Shown here piece after piece: positions 27,931 to 36,916 of a stretch of 64,000 nucleotides of DNA. Position 1 is the stretch's first letter; every line of letters starts with the position of its first letter. The notes below the pieces were generated by a model. That model saw only the letters and a program-made list of their open reading frames with translations. It searched no databases and was not told where the DNA came from. A program made the translations under genes and the position numbers. Source of the stretch: Desulfovibrio sp. GTDB taxonomy: Bacteria; Desulfobacterota; Desulfovibrionia; Desulfovibrionales; Desulfovibrionaceae. Location of the stretch: NCBI GenBank assembly GCA_016208105.1, contig JACQYS010000022.1, forward strand, positions 434,001 to 498,000. Reading direction: 5' to 3'.

Positions 27931-30084
27931 ATGATTTTTTGCTTCCCTATATCCGCCCGCGTTATGCTGGCCGTATGCCTTGTCCTCTTGAGCGCGTTGC
28001 CAGCCGTCGCCCAGGACAAGAAACGCGTTCTGGTGCTGCATTCCTACCACAAGGGACTGACCTGGACCGACAGCGAGGACGCCGGCATGGCCTCGGTGTT
28101 CAGGCAGGACAATCACATCGAGGTGTTCACCGAGTACATGGACGCAAAGCGCGTCCACAACCCGGGCGACGACGCCAGGCTGGCCTCCTTCTTAAAGGAG
28201 AAATACGCCCGGGTGGCGTTCGACGTGGTGCTGGCTTCCGATGACGACGCCTTCCAGTTCCTCTTGGACAAAAGGGCGGCTCTCTTCCCGAACGCCCCGG
28301 TGGTTTTTTGCGGCGTGAATTTCTTCGATGAAGCCAAGCTTACGGGAAAGCAGGATTTCTTCACCGGCATCGTGGAAGCCTATGATGTCCGCAACACGCT
28401 GCGCACGGCTCTGGCCCTGCATCCGGGTACCTACCGCATCGTGGTGATAAACGACAGGTCCGCTACCGGATTGGCCAACAAGAAGGTGCTCTCCGAGGTC
28501 TTGCCCGAGTTCGAGAAAAAGGTGTCCGTGTCCTACCTGGAAGACCTGGACATGGACGAGCTCCTCTCCAAGGTGAGGACCCTGGCCCAGGGGGATCTCA
28601 TCCTGCTCTTGACCTACAACCGGGACCGTTCCGGAAAGCCGTTCAATTACGATGAGTCAATAGAACTCGTGGCCGGGCAGTCCAAGGTGCCGATCTACGG
28701 CGTATGGGACTTCTACCTGGGCCACGGAATCGTCGGCGGTCTTCTGACCAGCGGCTTCGACCAGGGCAGGGAAGCAGCCGAGATGGCCGTGCGGATTCTT
28801 AGAGGGGAGCGCCCCCGCGACATCGGGGTGGTGAAGGAGAGCACCAACCGCTTCATGTTCGATTACGAGCAGCTGCGCCGGTTCGGCGTGTCCCAAAGCC
28901 TGTTGCCCGAGGGGAGCCTCCTCATCAACAGGCCAGCCTCCTTCTACGAGGAGCACCAGGGCAAGGTGCTGGCCGTGTCCACGGCGTTCATGATCCTTCT
29001 AGGCATGCTGATGGCCCTTTGGGTGAACATACAGGGGCGCAAGAAGACCGAGGCCAGCCTGCGCGAGTCCGAAGAGAAGTTCGAGCGCATCTTCCGGCAC
29101 AGCCCGGACTGGATCGCCATCCTGCGTCTCCATGAAGGCACCTACGTGGACGTCAACGATGCCTTCGTGGAGATCACCGGGTTCAGCCGCGAAGAGGTCA
29201 TCGGCAAGACGTCCATGGATATCGGTATCTACGCCAATCCCAAGGAACGCTACGAGCTCGACGAGGGTTTCTTGCGCCAGGGCCGGACCTTGAACCAGGA
29301 GCTCCAGTACAGGATGAAGTCCGGCGAGGTCATCACCGTCGAGCGGTCGGGCGAGCTTGTCGAAATCGGCGGGGAGAAATGCGTGGTCTCCATCGTCCGC
29401 GACATTACCAGCAAGAAACAGGCGGAGCAGGCCCTTATCGAGTCCGAGCTGCAAAAAAAGCTGCGTACCGACGCAGAAATCAAAATGCTCCAGGCCCAGA
29501 TCAATCCGCATTTTCTTTTCAACGCCATAACGTCCATCATGCATTATATCAGGACCGACCCGGAAACGGCCTCGGATCTTCTGGTGAAGCTTGGCGATTT
29601 CTTCCGCAAGAACATAAAGCCCGGCGGGGCCAGCGTCCCCCTGGCCAAGGAACTGGAACACTGCGAGGATTACCTTTCCATCGAGCGGGCCCGGTTCGAG
29701 GAACGGCTCAAGGTCACCTACGACATCGAACCAGCCGCCTTGGAGTGCCCGGTTCCTCCGCTCATCCTCCAGCCTTTGGTGGAAAACGCCCTGCGCCACG
29801 GACTGATGCCCAAGGAAGAGGGCGGGGAGATCATTGTCGGCGCCCATCATGAAAACGGCGCGGTGCGGATCTTCGTCAAGGACAACGGCGTGGGCATGGA
29901 ACAGGCGGCCGTGGCGGCCCTGCTGGACGAAACCCCGGGCATCCAGCCCGCTCACGGCACGGGCCTGGCCCTGCGCAACGTGAACGCCCGCCTGGTGGCC
30001 ATCCATGGAGCCCAGCACGGCCTGCGCATCGAGAGCGCTCCGGGCGTTGGCACAACCATCTCCTTCTCCATCCCGCGCTCATGA
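27931..30084 (+). CDS. LytS-type sensor histidine kinase with ABC substrate-binding-like sensor and PAS
   Basis: This is a 717-residue membrane kinase. A signal/anchor helix (about 5-27) is followed by a periplasmic ABC_sub_bind-like domain (about 30-330: KKRVLVLHSYHKGLTWTDSE, DVVLASDDDAFQFLLD, VPIYGVWDFYLGHGIVGG). A membrane helix lies near 350-370. A PAS domain (about 385-500) has FRHSPDWIAILRLHEG. The transmitter is His_kinase/LytS type, with phospho-acceptor His in QAQINPHFLFNAITSI near 527, and a HATPase segment with LVENALRHGL and GTGLALRNVNARL. Its stop overlaps the start of the LytTR regulator by 4 bp, so the pair is a unit. The sensor is related to the one in the kinase at 16133. Confidence 0.88.
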   Translation: MIFCFPISARVMLAVCLVLLSALPAVAQDKKRVLVLHSYHKGLTWTDSEDAGMASVFRQDNHIEVFTEYMDAKRVHNPGDDARLASFLKEKYARVAFDVVLASDDDAFQFLLDKRAALFPNAPVVFCGVNFFDEAKLTGKQDFFTGIVEAYDVRNTLRTALALHPGTYRIVVINDRSATGLANKKVLSEVLPEFEKKVSVSYLEDLDMDELLSKVRTLAQGDLILLLTYNRDRSGKPFNYDESIELVAGQSKVPIYGVWDFYLGHGIVGGLLTSGFDQGREAAEMAVRILRGERPRDIGVVKESTNRFMFDYEQLRRFGVSQSLLPEGSLLINRPASFYEEHQGKVLAVSTAFMILLGMLMALWVNIQGRKKTEASLRESEEKFERIFRHSPDWIAILRLHEGTYVDVNDAFVEITGFSREEVIGKTSMDIGIYANPKERYELDEGFLRQGRTLNQELQYRMKSGEVITVERSGELVEIGGEKCVVSIVRDITSKKQAEQALIESELQKKLRTDAEIKMLQAQINPHFLFNAITSIMHYIRTDPETASDLLVKLGDFFRKNIKPGGASVPLAKELEHCEDYLSIERARFEERLKVTYDIEPAALECPVPPLILQPLVENALRHGLMPKEEGGEIIVGAHHENGAVRIFVKDNGVGMEQAAVAALLDETPGIQPAHGTGLALRNVNARLVAIHGAQHGLRIESAPGVGTTISFSIPRS

Positions 30085-30833
30085 GCCTGACGGTCTTCAT
30101 CATAGACGACGAGGGGCCGGTCCGGCGCGAACTCAAGCATCTGCTCGGCCGCATCGAGGACGTGGCCATCGTTGGCGAGGCCTCCAGCGGTACGGCGGCC
30201 CTGCCCGAGGTAAGGGCCCTGCAACCCGACCTGGTGTTTCTAGACATCCAGATGCCCGGGCTCTCTGGCCTTGAGCTGTCCTACCTGTTCGGAGATCTGC
30301 CCAAAAAACCTCTGCTGGTGTTCGTTACGGCCTATGAAGAACACGCCGTGAGGGCGTTTGAATTGGACGCCCTGGACTACATCCTGAAGCCTTTCACGCT
30401 GGACAGGCTGCGCAAGGCCGTGGACAAGGCCAAGCGGTATTGCCGTCTGGATGAGGAGAGTTCCGCTCTCCAGCCCGCCTCCGGCCCCGGCGCCATCCAG
30501 GAGCGGCGAATCCCCCTGTACGACGGCGAGCGCATAGTGCCGACCCTTCCCAAACACATCTTCCACGTCACCAGCGATGACGGACGCATCAGCGTGCACG
30601 CCGTGCACGGGCGCTACACGGTCAAGGCCACCATCACGGAGTTGGAGGCCCGTCTCGTGCCTCATGGCTTTTTCCGGGCTCACCGCAGCCATCTGGTGAA
30701 TTTGAACCATGTTGCCGAGATTCTCCCCTGGACCGGCGGCAGCTACAAGCTCATCATGAGCGACCGCGAACGCACGGAAATCCTGGTCAGCCGCTACAAC
30801 GCCAAGGACCTGAAGGCGCATTTCGATATCTGA
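30081..30833 (+). CDS. LytR/AlgR-type response regulator
   Basis: This 250-residue regulator has a receiver domain with acidic pair D9/D10, phospho-acceptor Asp55 (DLVFLDIQMPG) and Lys in DYILKPF. A C-terminal LytTR DNA-binding domain spans about 150-248 (FHVTSDDGRISVHAVHGRYT, FFRAHRSHLVNLNHVAEILP). Its ATG overlaps the TGA of the kinase gene, which indicates translational coupling. LytTR regulators bind pairs of short direct repeats; I saw no obvious paired site near the gene. The lactate-use genes start 320 bp downstream on the same strand and could be a target, by position only. Confidence 0.92.
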   Translation: MSLTVFIIDDEGPVRRELKHLLGRIEDVAIVGEASSGTAALPEVRALQPDLVFLDIQMPGLSGLELSYLFGDLPKKPLLVFVTAYEEHAVRAFELDALDYILKPFTLDRLRKAVDKAKRYCRLDEESSALQPASGPGAIQERRIPLYDGERIVPTLPKHIFHVTSDDGRISVHAVHGRYTVKATITELEARLVPHGFFRAHRSHLVNLNHVAEILPWTGGSYKLIMSDRERTEILVSRYNAKDLKAHFDI

Positions 30834-30942
30834 CGCCGCGCCATCTCAAAGATCTCCGTTCCCCCATCCAGCCTTTTTTTGAGACCATTCGCCTGGAAAA
30901 TCGTGCCACTTGGATTTGCGCGATACCTTCTCGCAACCGAAA

Positions 30943-30957
30943 TGGTTGGCTTTTTGC
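30943..30957 (+). promoter_or_regulatory. Weak sigma-54-like site upstream of lutC
   Basis: TGGTTGGCTTTTTGC keeps the GG and GC dinucleotides at the correct spacing, but the middle CAC is TTG. It is about 200 bp before lutC. It is the best match in this 320-bp intergenic region, which otherwise shows only T-rich tracts. I treat it as a candidate only. Confidence 0.3.
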
Positions 30958-31156
30958 CCCGGCCCTTTTGAGAGAATGCGCCTTAATACCTTTCAAGCCT
31001 CAAAACACACCATTCAGGCATTCCTACCGCTGTTTGAAAAGATTGTTCACATTGCTTTGCAATGCCTGCTAAGAGACCTTGCAAATGGCCGCACCGCGTG
31101 CGCGCTGTGATGGAAACGGGCGTTTCGACCGGCGCCCTTCAACCTGGAGGACCGAT

Positions 31157-31708
31157 ATGTTTGACCTTTTCAAAGCAAAAGCTGAAGCCGTGAGCGCGGA
31201 AGTGCACCGCTTCGCTTCCAAAGGCGAGGCCCTGGCCTTCATCAAGGAAACCTTCCGCACGGAACAGGTGGCCGATGCCCCCCATTCCTACGCGGTATGG
31301 ACCGAATGTCCCTTTCTGAAGGATGTGGATACGGACGAGCTGGCCAAGGAATTCCCTGGGCTTAAGTTCAGTGTCACCCGGGATCTGGCCGAGCAGGCCA
31401 GGATCGGCATAACCCAGATGAACTGGGGTCTGGCCAACACCGGCAGCGTCTGCCAGAATTCCTCCGATCCCAAGGAACGCCTGGCTTCCATGCTGCCCTG
31501 GATACACCTGGCCATCATCGGCACCAATCAGATCCTGCCGGACATGCCCACGCTTCTCGAAACCGTTCACCCGAAAGATTGCGCCTATCTGGCCATAATC
31601 ACCGGCCCCAGCCGCACGGCCGACATCGAGCGGGTGCTCACCATCGGCGTGCACGGGCCTGAGCGGTTGATCATAGTCTGCATCGACGACCTTGGAGGGC
31701 AAAACTAA
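31157..31708 (+). CDS. lutC: LutC-like lactate utilization protein (LUD domain)
   Basis: This 183-residue protein is of the LutC/YkgG family. With LutA and LutB functions it oxidises L-lactate to pyruvate, passing electrons into the membrane chain or to other acceptors. LUD-domain features are AVWTECPFLKD, ITQMNWGLANTGSVCQ, LPWIHLAIIGTNQILPDMP and the C-terminal IITGPSRTADIERVLTIGVH. The start at ATG 31157 is set by GGAGG; longer upstream readings are leader. It overlaps the next gene by one base in TAATG, so expression is coupled. The composition matches the chromosome. Confidence 0.88.
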   Translation: MFDLFKAKAEAVSAEVHRFASKGEALAFIKETFRTEQVADAPHSYAVWTECPFLKDVDTDELAKEFPGLKFSVTRDLAEQARIGITQMNWGLANTGSVCQNSSDPKERLASMLPWIHLAIIGTNQILPDMPTLLETVHPKDCAYLAIITGPSRTADIERVLTIGVHGPERLIIVCIDDLGGQN

Positions 31709-33846
31709 TGGCTGACACACTCTTTAAACAATCAGTCGACAAGGCGTTGCACAACGCCAATCTGAGCGGAGCCCTGGGTCGCTTCTCCGAGGCCTACGCC
31801 GTGGCCAGGGTCAAGGCCTACGAAGGCATCGATTTTGAACAGCTGCGCGAGCGCATCGCCGCCATCAAGGGATACGCCGCCGAACACCTGGACGAACTGG
31901 CCGACCAGTTCGCGAAGGCGGCCACGGCGCGCGGGGCCAAGGTTTTCCGGGCCAGCTCCCCCCAGATGGTGAAGGACTACATCGCCAGCCTGTGCCGGGA
32001 AAAGGGCGTCAAGAGCATCGTCAAATCAAAGTCCATGGCCACCGAGGAAATCCACCTGAACCAGCACCTGATGGCGCAGGGCGTCCAGGTGAACGAGACG
32101 GACCTTGGCGAGTGGATCATCCAGCTGGCCGGGCAGACTCCTTCGCACATGGTCATGCCGGCCATCCACATGACCCGCGACGAGGTTGCCGACCTCTTCA
32201 GCAAGGAAATAAACGAGCGCCTGACCAACGACATCCCGAAACTGGTCAAGGTGGCCCGCAAGGAGCTGCGCGAAAAGTTCCTCCAGGCCGACATGGGCAT
32301 CTCCGGCGCCAACATGGCCATTGCCGAAACCGGCACCATCGGCATCATAACCAACGAGGGCAACGCCCGCCTGACCACCAGCCTGCCCAAGATCCACGTG
32401 GCGGTGGTTGGCCTGGAAAAGCTCATCCCCACCTGGGCCGACGCCGCCCCCATACTGGTAGCCCTGCCCAAGAGCGCCACCAGCCAGCAGCTCACCAGCT
32501 ACGTGAGCTTCATCACCGGGCCCACGCCCAATGACGACGGCTCCATGAAGGACGTGCACATCATCCTCATGGACAACAAACGCACCGAGATGGCCGCCGA
32601 CCCCATCTTCAAGCAGGCCCTGCAGTGCATCCGCTGCGCCTCCTGCCTGAACGTGTGCCCGGTGTACCGCCTGGTGGGCGGCCACGTGTTCGGCAAGGTC
32701 TACACGGGCGGCATAGGCACCATCCTCACCGCCTGGTTCGATGAGCTCAAAAAGAGCGAGGACATCCAGGGCCTGTGCATCCAGTGCGGCAACTGCAAGC
32801 AGGTCTGCCCCGGGCAGATCGACATTCCGGCGCTCATTCTGGAGATTCGGCGCAGGCTGGCCCAGGAAAAGGGCCAGGGAGTGGTGCAGAAGGCCATCTT
32901 CAGCGTGGTGAACAACCGCACCCTGTTCCACGCCATGCTGCGCACCGCCTCCAAGACCCAGAAACTGGTGGGGGCCAAGGAAGGATTCATCCGGCACCTG
33001 CCGTTCTTCCTCTCCGAGCTGTCCGACTTCCGCAGCCTGCCCGCCATTGCGGAAAAGCCTTTCCGCGACGTGTTCGACACCATCAAGCAGCCGGTGCTGC
33101 AAAAGAAGATCGCCTTCTACTCGGGCTGCCTCATCGACTTCGCCTACCCCGAAATGGGCGAGAAGCTGGTGAGCATTCTGAACAAGGCCGGCTACAACGT
33201 CACCTTCCCCAAGGGCCAGACCTGCTGTGGCGCTCCTGCCCGCTACAACGGCGCCTACGAGGTGGCGGCCAGCAACGCCACTGACAACGTCAACGCCTTG
33301 CTGGAAGAGGAAGTGGACTACGTGATCTCGGCCTGCCCCACCTGCACCGGGGCGCTCAAACACGAGTTCATCGAGGTGTACGAAAGCCTGGGACAGCGCG
33401 ACAAGCTCCCCAAGGCGCGCCGCCTGGCCACCAAGACCGTGGACTTCTCCACCTTCGTCAAGCAGTTGGTGGACGAGGGCAAGCTTACCTTCAAGGAAGG
33501 CAAGACCCTTGGCAGGATTACCTACCACGATTCCTGCCACCTGAAGCGCACCCTGCATGCCGAGAAGGAACCCAGGGAGCTCCTGACCCAGGCCGGCTAC
33601 CAGATCGACGAGATGTTCGAGTGCGACATGTGCTGCGGCATGGGCGGCTCGTATTCGCTCAAGTTCCCGGAGATCTCAAAGCCCATTCTCACCCGCAAGC
33701 TCACCAACATAAAAGCCACGGGCGCGCCCACGGTGGCCATGGACTGCCCCGGCTGCGTCATGCAGATCAAGGGCGGGTTCGACAAGGAAGGCGCCAGGGT
33801 GCAGGTGAAGCACACCGTGGAACTTCTGGACGACCTGTTGAAATAA
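31708..33846 (+). CDS. lutB: Fused LutB/LutA-type Fe-S lactate oxidation protein
   Basis: This 712-residue protein joins the LutB and LutA functions. Residues about 60-290 form a LUD domain (SGANMAIAETGTIGIITNEG). Two ferredoxin-type 4Fe-4S motifs follow: Cys307/310/313/317 in CIRCASCLNVCP and Cys357/360/363/367 in CIQCGNCKQVCP. The C-terminal third has two CCG domains like LutA: GQTCCGAPARYNG, YHDSCHLKRTLH, CDMCCGMGGSYSL and DCPGCVMQIKGG. In Bacillus, LutA and LutB are separate proteins; the fusion is common in sulfate reducers. It should oxidise lactate with LutC and supply pyruvate to PFOR encoded at 39209. A strong terminator follows, so lutC-lutB is a two-gene operon. Confidence 0.9.
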   Translation: MADTLFKQSVDKALHNANLSGALGRFSEAYAVARVKAYEGIDFEQLRERIAAIKGYAAEHLDELADQFAKAATARGAKVFRASSPQMVKDYIASLCREKGVKSIVKSKSMATEEIHLNQHLMAQGVQVNETDLGEWIIQLAGQTPSHMVMPAIHMTRDEVADLFSKEINERLTNDIPKLVKVARKELREKFLQADMGISGANMAIAETGTIGIITNEGNARLTTSLPKIHVAVVGLEKLIPTWADAAPILVALPKSATSQQLTSYVSFITGPTPNDDGSMKDVHIILMDNKRTEMAADPIFKQALQCIRCASCLNVCPVYRLVGGHVFGKVYTGGIGTILTAWFDELKKSEDIQGLCIQCGNCKQVCPGQIDIPALILEIRRRLAQEKGQGVVQKAIFSVVNNRTLFHAMLRTASKTQKLVGAKEGFIRHLPFFLSELSDFRSLPAIAEKPFRDVFDTIKQPVLQKKIAFYSGCLIDFAYPEMGEKLVSILNKAGYNVTFPKGQTCCGAPARYNGAYEVAASNATDNVNALLEEEVDYVISACPTCTGALKHEFIEVYESLGQRDKLPKARRLATKTVDFSTFVKQLVDEGKLTFKEGKTLGRITYHDSCHLKRTLHAEKEPRELLTQAGYQIDEMFECDMCCGMGGSYSLKFPEISKPILTRKLTNIKATGAPTVAMDCPGCVMQIKGGFDKEGARVQVKHTVELLDDLLK

Positions 33847-33854
33847 GCTGAACC

Positions 33855-33890
33855 GCCGGGCGGGGTCTTCCAGGACCCTGTCCGGCTTTT
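33855..33890 (+). terminator. Rho-independent terminator of lutC-lutB
   Basis: A 13-bp stem (GCCGGGCGGGGTC with GACCCTGTCCGGC, two G-T wobbles) with a 6-nt loop is followed by TTTT, 8 bp after the lutB stop. Confidence 0.85.
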
Positions 33891-33992
33891 ATCTCCCGGT
33901 CGAAGACGGCCCTCGCGGGAAATCGGTCACCCCGCGGGGGCCGTCGTCGTTGTATCAGCGGGAAAAGAGCCAGAATGAAAAACGAGGGCGGG

Positions 33993-34032
33993 AAAAAAGA
34001 ACTGGCGGGGGCCTCCGGAAGCCCCCGCCAGT
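33993..34032 (-). terminator. Rho-independent terminator of the small secreted-protein gene
   Basis: ACTGGCGGGGGC and GCCCCCGCCAGT form a 12-bp stem (34001-34032). On the minus strand it is followed by TCTTTTTTCC, about 20 bp after the stop of the gene at 34055. Confidence 0.85.
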
Positions 34033-34054
34033 AAAATCAACGCCGAAAAGAAAG

Positions 34055-34291
34055 TTATTTCTTTTTGGCAGCCTTGGGGGCGTCCTTGGCAGGTCCGGGG
34101 AAGTTCATCACCAGGCCGCCCATCTTCATGCAGGCGTCGGTGGTGGCGGTCATGACCTTCTTGTCACCCACGGAGCACTCGATCTTCTTGGGGGCTTCCT
34201 TTTTGGGGGCTTTGGCTTTTCCGGCGGCGAAAGCGGCGCCAGCGGAGAGCGACATGGCGGCGACCAGACCAGCAATAAGCAGCTTCTTCAT
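34055..34291 (-). CDS. Small secreted protein with two cysteines
   Basis: This 78-residue protein has a clear Sec signal peptide (KKLLIAGLVAAMSLSAGAAFA, cleavage after AFA). The mature part of about 55 residues is lysine/proline-rich at both ends (KAKAPKKEAPKK and KDAPKAAKKK), with a core IECSVGDKKVMTATTDACMK containing two Cys that could form a disulfide in the periplasm. AAAGGAG precedes ATG 34291 and a terminator follows, so it is a single-gene unit. I do not know a function. Confidence 0.7.
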   Translation of the reverse strand: MKKLLIAGLVAAMSLSAGAAFAAGKAKAPKKEAPKKIECSVGDKKVMTATTDACMKMGGLVMNFPGPAKDAPKAAKKK

Positions 34292-34481
34292 GACAATAGG
34301 CTCCTTTCGAAAGGTTTTTAACACCTTAGCCAAGGCCGCCCCTTGCATCAAGAGATTTCATGAACAAAGTTTCATGTTTCAGAAAAAATATGGCTTCCCA
34401 ACCAAAGACAAGTGCTCTGTCCGTAAGGCTAACTTGCTGAGCACAATGAATCTTCACGGTCCGTCGTACATGCGCTCCGTT

Positions 34482-35936
34482 TCATGCCGCGGGGGTAACC
34501 GCCTTGATCTCCTGGCAGTCCCAGCCGCCGCCGAGGGCCTTGTACAGCGTGATGATGTCCAGGATAACGGCGGCGCTTGATTTGCAGTGGTTCTCCTGGG
34601 CCTCGTAGAGGGTCTTTTCCGCGGACAGAACGTCCAGGAAACTGGTGAGCCCTTTTGCGTAGCGTTCCCGTGCCAGGGCGAGCGCGTCCTCGCTGGCCAG
34701 CACGGCCTGCTGGAGGCTTTGCTTCCTTTCCTCGTCCGCGCCGTAAGCGCTCAGGGCGTTTTCCACGTCTTCCAGCGCGGTGAGGAAGGTGGCGTGGTAT
34801 TTGGCCAGGCTCTCATCATACACGGCCCGCTTCTTGGCCACGCCCGCCCGGGCCTTGCCGGCATCGATGACCGGAGCGGAAAAGGCCGGAACAACGGACC
34901 AGTACCAGTTGGCCAGGCCCAAAAACTTCGTGAGCACGTTTCCTTGCAGCCCAAGCCCCATGGTCAGGTCGAACTTTGGATACTGTTCGGCGGCGGCCAC
35001 CCCGATATTGGCCGAGGCCACGGCCAGCTGGCGCTCGGCCTTGCGCAGGTCCGGCCTGCGGGAGAGGAGTTCCGACGGCAGCCCCAGGGCGTTCACGCCA
35101 GAAGCCGCAGGCACCGCTCGGACCGTTTCCAGCTCACTCTTAAGCGCGTTGGGCTCCTGGCCCAGGAGTATCCCCAAACGGTGGATCGATTGCTTGATGG
35201 ACGCTTCGAGAACGGGCATGTCCGCTTCGGTCGATGACTTTTGCGCCTGGGCCTGGGAGACGTCCAGGTGGCTTATGAGGCCGATCTTGAAGCGTTCCAG
35301 GGTGACGGCCACGTTCTCTTGTTGCGATTTGGTGGACGCCCGGGCAATGGCGAGGCGCTCCTGGTACGTTCGTAACTCCACGTAGTTTTTGGCCACGTCG
35401 CCAAGCAAGGTCAGAACGGTGGCGTTGAAGTCTTCCGTACTGGCATCCAGTGCTGCCCGGGAGGCCTCGCGTTGGCGTCGCTGGCCGCCGAACACGTCGA
35501 TCTCCCAGCTGACTCCCAGACCTCCCTGGTATGTGGTGGATGGCGAAACCGTCGCATTCGATGACGTGTCCGGAGTGGATGAAAGCACCGAACCGTCGGC
35601 GTAGCTCGACGTGGTGGAACCGGCAGCGTTCAGGGCGGGCAGAGCCCCGGCCCTGACCACAACCACTTCCGCCCTGGCCTGGGCGATGCGGGCTCTGGCC
35701 TGGGCCACGTCCAGGTTTTTGGCCACGGCCCGCTCCACAAGGCTGTCCAGAACCGGATCTCCAAGGTTCTTCCACCAGGCGGCCTGCTCGATCCCGGCTG
35801 CCGTTTCCACGGGCCTTGCCGTTTCCCCCCAATTCTGCGGGGCGTCGAATTGCGGGCGCTTGTAATCGGGACCAACGCTCACGCAGGCGCAGAGCGCCAA
35901 TGGAAGCAGGACGATGCTTGTGCCAAAGCGCTTCAT
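34482..35936 (-). CDS. NodT-family outer-membrane efflux lipoprotein
   Basis: This 484-residue TolC-like outer-membrane factor is of the NodT family. The N-terminus has a lipoprotein signal with lipobox LCAC, followed by the family opening VGPDYKRPQFDAPQNW. Two OEP domains follow (LDSLVERAVAKNLDVAQARA, and SRRPDLRKAERQLAVASANIGVAAAEQYP). It would form the outer-membrane channel for the exporter encoded just upstream on the same strand: permease, ATPase and HlyD adaptor. Its start overlaps the HlyD stop by 4 bp, so the four genes are one operon. Confidence 0.9.
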   Translation of the reverse strand: MKRFGTSIVLLPLALCACVSVGPDYKRPQFDAPQNWGETARPVETAAGIEQAAWWKNLGDPVLDSLVERAVAKNLDVAQARARIAQARAEVVVVRAGALPALNAAGSTTSSYADGSVLSSTPDTSSNATVSPSTTYQGGLGVSWEIDVFGGQRRQREASRAALDASTEDFNATVLTLLGDVAKNYVELRTYQERLAIARASTKSQQENVAVTLERFKIGLISHLDVSQAQAQKSSTEADMPVLEASIKQSIHRLGILLGQEPNALKSELETVRAVPAASGVNALGLPSELLSRRPDLRKAERQLAVASANIGVAAAEQYPKFDLTMGLGLQGNVLTKFLGLANWYWSVVPAFSAPVIDAGKARAGVAKKRAVYDESLAKYHATFLTALEDVENALSAYGADEERKQSLQQAVLASEDALALARERYAKGLTSFLDVLSAEKTLYEAQENHCKSSAAVILDIITLYKALGGGWDCQEIKAVTPAA

Positions 35937-36916
35937 AACCCGCCCCCGGCGACCTGCTTGGCTCCGGAGGCCACGGATGACGGGGGCGTTGTCTCTATGA
36001 AGACGTCCAGCTGCTGGCCGACAAAGGCCGGAAACTCGCTTCTGTCGAAGCTGTAGATCACCTGGAGCACGCGGGTGTCCACCCGTTCGCTGCTGCCGCC
36101 GGTAAGCGACACCTTGGGGGTGACGTAGGGCTCCACCCGCACGAAATCAAGCGTGGCCTTCATCTCCCGGTTGCCGCGCATGAATGCCATGGCCCTGGTT
36201 CCTTCTCTCACCCGCCAGGCATCGTTCTCGTCCACGTCCACGCGCACGTTCATGCGGTCCATACGTCCCAAACGCATGAGCGGAGTGGAGAGGCTCCCGG
36301 TGGGGGCGAATTCTCCAGCGCGAATGTTCACCTGGAGCACCTCGCAGGAAAGCGGCGCCCGCACGGTAAGGCGGTCCAGCGTGGTTTTCGAGGCCGCGAG
36401 CTCGGCTTCGGCAGACAAGACGGCGGCCTTGGCGCTCTCCACCTTGGCTTTGGCCAGGGCTTCCGCGTTGCGGCGCTTTTCCAGGTCGTCCACGCTCACG
36501 GCCCGGCGGTCGGTGACGTTTTTCACCAGGGAGAATTGCGTCTGGTAGTCCTTGTGGGAGGCCCGGGCCTCTTCCAGAGCCGCCTGGGCCTTGGCCAGGC
36601 TGGCCTCCTTGACGGCTATCTCCGCCCGCGTTTCGCGATCATCGATGGAAAACAAGGCCTGGCCTGGTTCCACCGTGTTCCCGGCTTCCACGAATACCTT
36701 GGACACCACGCCCGCAACGGACGTTCCAAGCGAGATATTGTTGTTGTTGGCTTCTACCAGTCCGGCTCCGCCGACATAGTGCTGGTAGGGAGCCTGGGAG
36801 GGTTGGGCCAGGGGCTGGGCCGGTTCGTGCCTGCGCTCCGAGCTGAACGCCGCGGCCACGGCAAAGGCGATGCCCACGGCGGCAATTCCGGGGAGAAGCA
36901 AATGTTTGAGTTTCAA
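35933..36916 (-). CDS. HlyD/DevB-type periplasmic adaptor
   Basis: This 327-residue membrane-fusion protein has an N-terminal anchor helix (HLLLPGIAAVGIAFAVAAAF). A biotinyl-lipoyl-like region follows (AGVVSKVFVEAGNTVEPGQALF), then a coiled-coil hairpin (about 110-210) with KAQAALEEARASHKDYQTQF. The beta-barrel parts include APLSCEVLQVNIRAGEF. The start is TTG 36916, with AAGGAG 7 bp upstream. The TTG overlaps the TGA of the ATPase gene (TTGA). Frames reading further upstream belong to the ATPase gene on another frame. It links the inner-membrane FtsX-type permease to the NodT channel, as in DevBCA of cyanobacteria. Confidence 0.88.
   Translation of the reverse strand: MKLKHLLLPGIAAVGIAFAVAAAFSSERRHEPAQPLAQPSQAPYQHYVGGAGLVEANNNNISLGTSVAGVVSKVFVEAGNTVEPGQALFSIDDRETRAEIAVKEASLAKAQAALEEARASHKDYQTQFSLVKNVTDRRAVSVDDLEKRRNAEALAKAKVESAKAAVLSAEAELAASKTTLDRLTVRAPLSCEVLQVNIRAGEFAPTGSLSTPLMRLGRMDRMNVRVDVDENDAWRVREGTRAMAFMRGNREMKATLDFVRVEPYVTPKVSLTGGSSERVDTRVLQVIYSFDRSEFPAFVGQQLDVFIETTPPSSVASGAKQVAGGGL

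Noticed and set aside
32026-33558. Minus-strand frame of 510 residues opposite lutB
   Set aside because: This is antisense shadow; the plus strand has complete Fe-S and CCG motifs.
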